Positions 58,370 to 64,000 of a stretch of 64,000 nt of DNA are shown here, piece after piece (positions within the stretch are counted from its first letter, which is position 1; each line of letters opens with the position of its first letter). Below the pieces are notes generated by a model that searched no databases, was not told the origin of the DNA, and saw nothing but the letters and a program-made list of their open reading frames with translations. The position numbers were made by a program, and so were the translations under genes. Source of the stretch: Bradyrhizobium sp. SSBR45G (GTDB lineage Bacteria > Pseudomonadota > Alphaproteobacteria > Rhizobiales > Xanthobacteraceae). The DNA is taken from assembly GCF_030159255.1 (NCBI RefSeq), contig NZ_BSCT01000017.1:92820-156819 (forward strand), read 5' to 3'.

Positions 58370-59533
58370 CTAATGCACCGTCAGCTCCAGATACATCGGG
58401 CTGCGGAAGGTCGAGGACGGCATCCAGGGCAGTTGCTCCTGGGTGCGGCGATAGTCCGGCACGACCTTGTGCAGTTCGTCGAACGCGATCTTGATCGCCA
58501 TCCGCGCGATCGCACTGCCGAGGCAGGCGTGCACGCCGCCGCCGAAGCCGAGATGACCGCGCGGCTTGCGGGAGATGTCGTAGACATCCGGATTGGCGAA
58601 CTGCCGCTCGTCGCGATTGGCGGAGCCGTAGGCGAGGCAGACGAAATCGCCCTCGCGCAAGGTCTGGCCGTGCAAGGTGATGTCCTTCTGCAGGCAGCGG
58701 CGGAAGCGTTGCGCCGAGGTGTTGAAGCGCAGGGATTCCTCGACCGCGTCGCCCAGGAGATCAGGATTGGCGACCACTGCGCGGCGGGCGTCGGCGTGAT
58801 CGGCGAGGTTGTAGGCGAGCATGGTCATGAAGCCGCCGAGCGACTCGATGCCGGCCATGATCAGCGTCGTCGTCGTCAACAGCACCTCGCGCTCGTCGAG
58901 CTTGTCGCCGTCGATCTCGGCCATGCTGAAATGCGAGATCAGATCGTTCTGCGGGTGCGCGCGGCGCTCGGCGATGATGCCGGCCGCATAGTCCTGCATC
59001 CAGTTGTAGGCGGCGATGTGCTGCGGTCCCTTGGCCCGGCTGACCGGATCGCTCTGCACCATCAGCACCGCCTTGTCGCGCACCGTCTGCTCGTCGCCGA
59101 GCGGCAGGCCGAGGGCCGCGAACAGCACGCGCACGGTGAACCGCGAGGAGAACGCCTCGATGAAGTCGAAGCGCTCCTGGCCGCGCAGCGCCTCGGCGCT
59201 GGCGCGCGCGATGTCGCGGATCGGGCCGGACAGGCTCTCCAGGTTGCGCTTCATGAAGGCATGCTGCACGAGCCCGCGCAGCCGGTCGTGACGCGGCGGA
59301 TCGGTGGTGCCGAGCGTCGCGCCGGCGCGGTTCGGCAGCTCGGTCATCAGATTGCCCTTGGCCGAGGAATAGGTCTGCCAGTTGGTGCCGGCCGCTGCGA
59401 CATCGGCGTAGCGCGACAGGATCCACATCTGTGCCTGCTGGCTCCAGAAGCAGGGATGCTCGTCGCGCAGCGTCTTGTAGAACGGGAACGGGTCGGCATC
59501 GACCGCCGGCGAATACGGATCGAACGTGAACAT
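58370..59533 (-). CDS. Cytochrome P450
   Basis: A 387-residue class I bacterial P450. Heme-binding loop FGGGVHACLGSAIARM with axial Cys, ExxR in EESLRFNTSAQ, and I-helix AGIESLGGF, where the usual acid-Thr pair reads Glu-Ser. Small size, no membrane anchor. AGGAGG lies 6 bases before the second of two adjacent ATGs (59533; 59536 is possible). It is divergent from an AraC regulator and shares with pobA an identical 14-bp upstream sequence, so an aromatic substrate giving 4-hydroxybenzoate (for example by O-demethylation, as CYP199 does) is likely but unproven. No ferredoxin gene is adjacent. Confidence 0.9.
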   Translation of the reverse strand: MFTFDPYSPAVDADPFPFYKTLRDEHPCFWSQQAQMWILSRYADVAAAGTNWQTYSSAKGNLMTELPNRAGATLGTTDPPRHDRLRGLVQHAFMKRNLESLSGPIRDIARASAEALRGQERFDFIEAFSSRFTVRVLFAALGLPLGDEQTVRDKAVLMVQSDPVSRAKGPQHIAAYNWMQDYAAGIIAERRAHPQNDLISHFSMAEIDGDKLDEREVLLTTTTLIMAGIESLGGFMTMLAYNLADHADARRAVVANPDLLGDAVEESLRFNTSAQRFRRCLQKDITLHGQTLREGDFVCLAYGSANRDERQFANPDVYDISRKPRGHLGFGGGVHACLGSAIARMAIKIAFDELHKVVPDYRRTQEQLPWMPSSTFRSPMYLELTVH

Positions 59534-59613
59534 CATGGGCCTCCTCTCCATTGCGTGGGATCGTTGTTGTTATTTTCGCGACCCTATCTGATGCGGGGCC
59601 GCGGCGGGAGACA

Positions 59614-59650
59614 CGAACGCCGGTCAAGACTTGTACTTTTCCGGCGTTCG
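59614..59650. promoter_or_regulatory. Candidate AraC-regulator site upstream of the P450 gene
   Basis: The minus-strand sequence CGGAAAAGTACAAG (59630-59643) lies 97 bp before the P450 start and recurs identically upstream of pobA. It is framed by a perfect 10-bp inverted repeat, CGAACGCCGG (59614-59623) with CCGGCGTTCG (59641-59650). Confidence 0.6.
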
Positions 59651-59666
59651 GGTTTAGCTCCCGATC

Positions 59667-60587
59667 ATGCCTCGCTTTCGCACCAAGCCCTCGATCCCCG
59701 CCTTTGCGCTGTATGGCGAGGCCTCCGCGGCGCAGCCGGACATGCTGCACATCGAGCCGATCCAGGTGCGCAGCAAGCTGTACCGCTGGGAGATCGAGGC
59801 GCACACCCATCAGGGCCTGCACCAGATCCTCTGGGTCGCGGCCGGTCCCGCCGAGATCGCCTTGGACGAAAGCCGGGCGCGCTGCAGCGGCCCGGTCGCG
59901 GTGATCATCCCGCCCGGCGTGGTCCATGCCTTCCGCTTCTCGCGCGAGACCGACGGTTACGTGCTCACCTTCAATCCGCGGGCCGTGATCGAGGGCGACG
60001 TGCCGGCGACCGGCGAGGCGCTGCGCGACTTGTTTGCAGCGCCGCAGATCCTGCATCTGGAGCCTCAGGCCGTGGCAACGGGCCGCATCGCGGCGCTGTT
60101 CGTCGACCTGGCCGACGAGTTCGCCGCCGCCGATTCCGCGGCCTCGCCGGTGCCGCATTGGCTCGGACGCTCGATCGTCTGGCGGCTGGCGCAGCAGAGT
60201 GCGCGACAGTCGCAGGGCGCACGGCGCGGCAGCGGGCAGGCTGATCTGTTCACCCGCTTCATCGTGCTGGTCGAGGCGCATCATCGCGATCACTGGTCGG
60301 TGGCGCGCTACGCCGACGAACTCGGCATGACCCCTGAGCGGCTGAACCGACTGACACGGGTGGAGACCGGGCAGTCTGCGCTCGATATCGTGCATGCGCG
60401 ATTGGCGCGCGAAGCCTGCCGCCGACTCACCTATATTGCAGCGCCGGTGTCGAAGCTTGCCTTCGAGCTCGGCTTCAAGGACCCCGCTTATTTCTGCCGC
60501 TTCTTCAAGCGGCATACGGGGGCCAGCCCGCGCGATTATCGGCGGGCGATGGGCGTGGACGACGGCGCCATGCCGGCGACGCGCTGA
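59667..60587 (+). CDS. pobR: AraC-family transcriptional regulator, PobR-like
   Basis: A 306-residue activator with an N-terminal cupin-type effector domain (HTHQGLHQILWVAAGPAEIAL, GPVAVIIPPGVVHAFRF) and two C-terminal helix-turn-helix motifs (VARYADELGMTPERLNRL; LAFELGFKDPAYFCRFFKRH). AraC-type PobR proteins activate pobA in response to 4-hydroxybenzoate. The gene sits between P450 and pobA, and both have an identical upstream 14-bp sequence. The gene name is inferred from context. Confidence 0.85.
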   Translation: MPRFRTKPSIPAFALYGEASAAQPDMLHIEPIQVRSKLYRWEIEAHTHQGLHQILWVAAGPAEIALDESRARCSGPVAVIIPPGVVHAFRFSRETDGYVLTFNPRAVIEGDVPATGEALRDLFAAPQILHLEPQAVATGRIAALFVDLADEFAAADSAASPVPHWLGRSIVWRLAQQSARQSQGARRGSGQADLFTRFIVLVEAHHRDHWSVARYADELGMTPERLNRLTRVETGQSALDIVHARLAREACRRLTYIAAPVSKLAFELGFKDPAYFCRFFKRHTGASPRDYRRAMGVDDGAMPATR

Positions 60588-60639
60588 CCCGCGCCACCTG
60601 ATACCGCTGAAACGTGAATGTTGCGCCGCGGCATGGTGT

Positions 60640-60653
60640 CGGAAAAGTACAAG
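60640..60653 (+). promoter_or_regulatory. Candidate AraC-regulator site upstream of pobA
   Basis: CGGAAAAGTACAAG, identical to the P450-side site and in the same orientation relative to its gene, 105 bp before the pobA start. Beyond it, TAGAAT near 60694 is a plausible -10 element in an AT-rich patch. Confidence 0.6.
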
Positions 60654-60758
60654 AGAATGCAGCGTCCATCCAAGTGATGGTGGCGATTCCTTGCTAGAAT
60701 CTGCAAACAAAAAGCAAAGCCAACAATCTGCCCTTCGTGAATCCGGGAGCCATGCCTC

Positions 60759-61931
60759 ATGAAAGTCCAAGTCTGTATCATCGGCGGCGGCCCCTCGGGT
60801 CTGATGCTGTCGCAGCTGCTGCATCTGCAGGGCATCGATACGGTCATCCTGGAGAAGTCGAGCCGCGACTACGTTCTGTCGCGCATCCGCGCCGGCGTGC
60901 TCGAGCATGGATTCGCCAGGCTGATGCGCGAGGCGCAATGCGGCGAGCGCATGGACCGCGAGGGCGAGATCCATCACGGTTTCTACATCGCCCATGACGG
61001 TAAGCTCGACCGCGTCGACCTGCACAAATACTCCGGCGGCAATTCGGTGATGGTCTACGGCCAGACCGAGCTGACCCGTGATCTCTACGAGGCCCGCGAC
61101 AAGATCGGCGGCAAGGTCGTGCACAATGCGCTCGACGTGACCCCGCACGACATTGCCTCCGACAAGCCCTACGTGACCTACCGCAGCGGCGAGGAGGTCA
61201 TCCGCGTCGACTGCGACTACATCGTCGGCGCCGACGGCTTCCATGGCGTCAGCCGCAAGTCGATCCCGCAGGACAAGATCACGGAATATGAGCGGGTCTA
61301 TCCGTTCGGCTGGCTTGGCGTGCTCTCGCGCACCAAGCCGGTGTCGCCGGAATTGATCTACGCCAAGCACGAGCGCGGTTTCGCGCTGTGCTCGCTGCGC
61401 TCGCAGGTGCTGAGCCGCTACTACGTCCAGGTGCCGCTCACCGACAAGGTCGAGGACTGGAGCGACGACGCCTTCTGGGCGGAGCTGAAGCACCGCCTGC
61501 CGGCCGAGGTCGCGGACAAGCTGATCACCGGGCCGTCGATCGAGAAGAGCATCGCGCCGCTGCGCAGCTTCGTCGCCGAGCCGATGCGCTACGGCCGGCT
61601 GTTCCTGGCCGGCGACGCCGCCCACATCGTGCCGCCGACCGGCGCGCGCGGGCTGAATTCGGCCGGATCCGACATCCATTATCTCTATGAAGGGCTGGTC
61701 GATCACTACAAGAAGGGCGACGACAAGGGCCTCGACGGCTATTCGCAGCGCGCGCTGGCGCGCATCTGGAAGGCGCAGCGCTTCTCCTGGTGGCTGACCA
61801 CGCTGCTGCACCGTTTCCCGGACCGGCTGCCCTATGAGGACCGGCTGCAGAGCACCGAGATCGAGTATCTGTTCTCCTCCGATGCGGCCCAGCGCTCGCT
61901 CGCGGAGAACTATGTCGGGCTGCCGTACTAG
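60759..61931 (+). CDS. pobA: 4-hydroxybenzoate 3-monooxygenase
   Basis: Hydroxylates 4-hydroxybenzoate to protocatechuate. The 390-residue FAD enzyme closely matches the Pseudomonas prototype (394): CIIGGGPSGLMLSQLL, RIRAGVLEHG, DYIVGADGFHG, YPFGWLGVLS, SRYYVQVPLTDKVEDWS and FLAGDAAHIVPPTGARGLN. At positions 33-36, which set pyridine nucleotide preference, it reads KSSR instead of the Pseudomonas RQTP. ATG follows GAGCCATGCCTC weakly spaced. The product feeds ligAB at 49.5-50.7 kb. A strong hairpin follows the stop. Confidence 0.96.
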   Translation: MKVQVCIIGGGPSGLMLSQLLHLQGIDTVILEKSSRDYVLSRIRAGVLEHGFARLMREAQCGERMDREGEIHHGFYIAHDGKLDRVDLHKYSGGNSVMVYGQTELTRDLYEARDKIGGKVVHNALDVTPHDIASDKPYVTYRSGEEVIRVDCDYIVGADGFHGVSRKSIPQDKITEYERVYPFGWLGVLSRTKPVSPELIYAKHERGFALCSLRSQVLSRYYVQVPLTDKVEDWSDDAFWAELKHRLPAEVADKLITGPSIEKSIAPLRSFVAEPMRYGRLFLAGDAAHIVPPTGARGLNSAGSDIHYLYEGLVDHYKKGDDKGLDGYSQRALARIWKAQRFSWWLTTLLHRFPDRLPYEDRLQSTEIEYLFSSDAAQRSLAENYVGLPY

Positions 61932-61958
61932 ATCTCGATCTGCTAGGACTTGACGAGG

Positions 61959-61985
61959 GAATCCGCGCCGCAGTGGCGCGGATTC
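61959..61985 (+). terminator. Hairpin after pobA
   Basis: Perfect 11-bp inverted repeat (GAATCCGCGCC, loop GCAGT) 28 bp after the pobA stop and 43 bp before the next start. No good T-run follows, so it may attenuate rather than fully stop transcription into the esterase gene. Confidence 0.55.
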
Positions 61986-62027
61986 GAGATCCCGGATCAA
62001 CGGGACAGGCAGGGTGAGGAAACCAAC

Positions 62028-63695
62028 ATGACGACATTCACGAGCTTGCCGCGTGCGAGCGCGCTCGCTGGTCTGCTGACGCTGACGACGATCGGTTCCG
62101 CAGGCGCTGCAGCGTTGGTCGGAGAGGCCGGGGTCACCTGCAGTGGTCTGGCAGGAGTCTCCGAAGGCGCGATGCGGATCGACAGCGCCGCCATGCAGGC
62201 GCCGTCGCAGCTGACCGTCGCGGAGAAGGCCGGCTCGCCCGCCGCGCGCGTCGCTCCCGCAAATCCCGCGTTCTGCAAGGTGCTCGGCCATATCGAGCCG
62301 AAGGATCCGGCGGCGCCGCCGATCAGGTTCGAGGTCAATCTGCCGGTCGACTGGAACGGGCGCTCGTTGCAATATGGCGGCGGCGGTTTCAACGGCGTGC
62401 TGATCACCGGTCTCGGCCTGCCGCCGGCCTATCCGTTCGACAAGGCCTCGCCGCTCGCGCGCGGCTTCGTCACCTACGGCACCGACTCCGGCCACGAAGC
62501 CAAGCAAGGCGAGCCGCCGCAGACCTTTGCGCTCAATGACGAGGCGTTCGAGAACTTTGCGCATGTCGCCTACAAGAAGGTGCGCGATGCGGCGGTCGGC
62601 ATCGTCAAGCGCGCCTACGGCAAGGCGCCGGATAAGATGTATTTCATGGGCTCGTCGGAGGGCGGCCGCGAGGCGCTCACCATGGCGCAGCGTTATCCCG
62701 ACGATTTCGACGGCATCTTCGCCCGCGTGCCCGTCATCAACTGGGTCGGGCTGCAGCATGCCGGCACGCGCGGCGGGCTGGTGACGATGGGCGAGGGCTG
62801 GATCAGCCCGGCGCAGGTCAAGCTGGTGGCGGACGCGGTGCGCAAGAGCTGCGACAAGGCTGACGGTGTCGAGGACCGCCTGGTCGCCGATGCCGTCGGC
62901 TGCAAGGCGAGCTTCAAGCCGGAGAGCCTGCGCTGTCCCGACGGCAAGACCGGCGATGCCTGCCTGAGCGATGCGCAGGTGAAGGCGATTGCGACCTTGC
63001 ATGCGCCCTACACATTCTCGTTCCCGCTTGCCAATGGGCTCGACGACTATCCGGGCTGGGGCATCTCCGGCGAGGACACCGAAGGCTTTGCGTCGGCCGG
63101 CGGCTGGATCTCGTGGTGGCTCGGCAAGGCCGCGCCGACGCAGCCGCCGACACAAGCGAACGGCATCGCCTGGGTGTTCGGCGCCGGCGGCACGCAATAT
63201 GTCTTTGCCAGAGATCCCAAGCTCGACGTCACCCAATATCGCCCCGAGGACTACAAGGACCGCGTGCTGCAGGTGTCGCAGCTGATGGATTCCACCAATC
63301 CGGATCTCAGCCGCTTTCGCGCCCGCGGCGGCAGGCTCGTGATGCTCGAGCACATGGCGGACTACGCGCAGAGCCCCTACGCCGGCATTCGTTATTTCGA
63401 GGCGGTCGAGCGTAAGCTCGGCAAGGCCGAGACCGCGGAGTTCGCGCGGCTCTACACAGCGCCCGGCGTCGACCATGTCGGCAACGGCGCGCCGGCCAAT
63501 GTCGACATGCTGAGCGTGCTGGTCGACTGGGTCGAGAGCGGCAAGGCGCCGGGCGACCTCGAGGTCGTCGACCAGACCATCGCGGCGCCCGCGTTCACCG
63601 CCACGCGCAGCCTGCCGCTGTGCCGCTGGCCGTCCTGGCCGCGCTACAAAGCGGGCCCGATCGAACAGGCCGCGAGCTTCACCTGCACGCCGTAG
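62028..63695 (+). CDS. Tannase/feruloyl esterase-family protein
   Basis: A 555-residue exported hydrolase: signal peptide to about residue 28 (SALAGLLTLTTIGSAGAAA), oxyanion-region LQYGGGGFNGVLI, nucleophile elbow MGSSEGGREA (Ser210), and catalytic His483 in GVDHVGNG. Family members release gallic, ferulic or similar phenolic acids from esters. The cysteines that flank the Ser and His in classical members (CS ... HC) are Ser209 and Val484 here, so that disulfide is missing. It would deliver hydroxyaromatic acids to PobA and LigAB. GTGAGGAAA precedes ATG 62028. Confidence 0.87.
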   Translation: MTTFTSLPRASALAGLLTLTTIGSAGAAALVGEAGVTCSGLAGVSEGAMRIDSAAMQAPSQLTVAEKAGSPAARVAPANPAFCKVLGHIEPKDPAAPPIRFEVNLPVDWNGRSLQYGGGGFNGVLITGLGLPPAYPFDKASPLARGFVTYGTDSGHEAKQGEPPQTFALNDEAFENFAHVAYKKVRDAAVGIVKRAYGKAPDKMYFMGSSEGGREALTMAQRYPDDFDGIFARVPVINWVGLQHAGTRGGLVTMGEGWISPAQVKLVADAVRKSCDKADGVEDRLVADAVGCKASFKPESLRCPDGKTGDACLSDAQVKAIATLHAPYTFSFPLANGLDDYPGWGISGEDTEGFASAGGWISWWLGKAAPTQPPTQANGIAWVFGAGGTQYVFARDPKLDVTQYRPEDYKDRVLQVSQLMDSTNPDLSRFRARGGRLVMLEHMADYAQSPYAGIRYFEAVERKLGKAETAEFARLYTAPGVDHVGNGAPANVDMLSVLVDWVESGKAPGDLEVVDQTIAAPAFTATRSLPLCRWPSWPRYKAGPIEQAASFTCTP

Positions 63696-63733
63696 CGGGG
63701 CAGGGCGGAAGAGGGCGTGAGGCCTGGTCATCG

Positions 63734-63804
63734 TCTCTCCTCCGTCATTGCATCTCTCCGTCATTGTATCTTTCCTTCGTTGCATCTCTCCTTCGTCGTT
63801 GCGA
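63734..63804 (+). repeat. Degenerate 16-bp tandem repeat
   Basis: Four imperfect units of the type TCTCTCCGTCATTGCA (63734, 63753, 63769, 63785), the last running into a CATTGCGAG-type palindrome. Too short and too variable for CRISPR. Confidence 0.6.
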
Positions 63805-63909
63805 GCGCAACGGCGCAGCGAAGCAATCCAGAGTCTCCGTGACGCCCTGGATTGCTTCCGCCGTCGCCCTTCTGGCTATGGCGGACAAGTTGCTGGGCTC
63901 GCAATGACG
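63794..63909. repeat. CATTGCGAG palindromic repeat, copy 3
   Basis: CGTCGTTGCGAG ... GAAGCAATCCAGAG and CTGGATTGCTTC ... CTCGCAATGACG arms, here with about 30 extra bases in the right half. Related to 19323-19398 and 39538-39619. From the esterase stop at 63695 to the window end I see no gene, only this, the tandem repeat and a fragment of the GGCGAACGCCCATA-type repeat. Confidence 0.7.
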
Positions 63910-64000
63910 GATGGTGAGACGGGAGCTTCGAGCTACAAACACCGCTGTCGTCCCGGCGAACGCCCATAGGCGCTAAGATAGTTTTAGCATCATTTGATAG

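Noticed and set aside
54625..63785. Very long minus-strand frames from 54.6 to 63.8 kb, including one continuous with aroE
   Set aside because: They cross AMP nucleosidase, the OYE reductase, AraC and PobA genes antisense; the AroE homology begins sharply at 54624.
63734..63804. Tandem repeats as a CRISPR array
   Set aside because: Units are 16-20 bp, degenerate and without spacers; no cas genes are present.

Overview
The window is high-GC, densely packed alphaproteobacterial chromosome. Gene content (C4-dicarboxylate uptake, malic enzyme with a phosphotransacetylase-like tail, TspO, large numbers of aromatic-catabolism genes) and the style of the intergenic palindromic repeats point to Bradyrhizobium or a close relative. 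This is an inference from content; no rRNA or other marker gene is present. No tRNA, rRNA, CRISPR array or phage is visible. One IS110-family transposase is the only clear mobile gene.

Layout. 1-11.7 kb, central carbon: the 3' part of aceF (pyruvate dehydrogenase E2), lpdA (E3 with its own lipoyl domain), dctA (dicarboxylate symporter), maeB, a type II NADH dehydrogenase and a DctB/DctD-type two-component pair. 11.8-19.2 kb: a small unknown protein, a RidA protein, then a five/six-gene operon of a NitT/TauT-type ABC importer with an IlvD-family dehydratase and a NicX-like ring-cleavage dioxygenase. 19.2-21.8 kb: repeats around the IS110 transposase. 21.8-38 kb: two divergent operons and satellites for CoA-dependent degradation of an amino-aromatic acid, very probably anthranilate (2-aminobenzoate-CoA ligase, 2-aminobenzoyl-CoA monooxygenase/reductase, enoyl-CoA hydratase, SDR and 3-hydroxyacyl-CoA dehydrogenases, acyl-CoA dehydrogenase, second acyl-CoA ligase, hydrolase, RidA-like protein, a PhzS-like monooxygenase, cupin, solute-binding protein, MarR regulator). 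38-43 kb: small unknown proteins, repeats, CoxD/CoxE-like MoxR-VWA pair, TspO. 43-51.7 kb: LysR regulator and a complete-looking protocatechuate 4,5-cleavage operon in the order transporter-hydratase-aldolase-X-PDC hydrolase-ligA-ligB-ligC. 51.7-54.6 kb, minus strand: aroE, a LigI-like amidohydrolase and a solute-binding protein. 54.9-58 kb: AMP nucleosidase, HxlR regulator and divergent old-yellow-enzyme reductase. 58.4-63.7 kb: cytochrome P450, AraC regulator, pobA and a tannase/feruloyl-esterase-family protein.

How it fits together. The right half is a funnel into protocatechuate: ester cleavage (tannase-family), P450 oxidation, PobA hydroxylation of 4-hydroxybenzoate, and possibly shikimate oxidation, followed by ring opening by LigAB and conversion by LigC, LigI, LigJ and LigK to pyruvate and oxaloacetate, which the dct/mae/PDH genes on the left can use. 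The anthranilate block feeds acyl-CoA products into the same central metabolism.

Most useful new observations: (1) a TTTTA-N4-TAAAA dyad within a 21-bp conserved box lies 30-45 bp upstream of three transcription units of the anthranilate block, with a weaker copy upstream of the MarR gene, suggesting one MarR regulon; (2) an identical 14-bp sequence lies in the same orientation about 100 bp upstream of both the P450 and pobA, on either side of the AraC gene, tying the P450 to 4-hydroxybenzoate metabolism; (3) the protocatechuate operon has no ligU-type isomerase but carries an unassigned 6PGDH-like gene in its middle; (4) the NicX-like/IlvD-like/ABC operon looks like an undescribed catabolic unit; (5) several families of dispersed palindromic repeats fill the gaps, including a pair of copies of a roughly 300-bp element.
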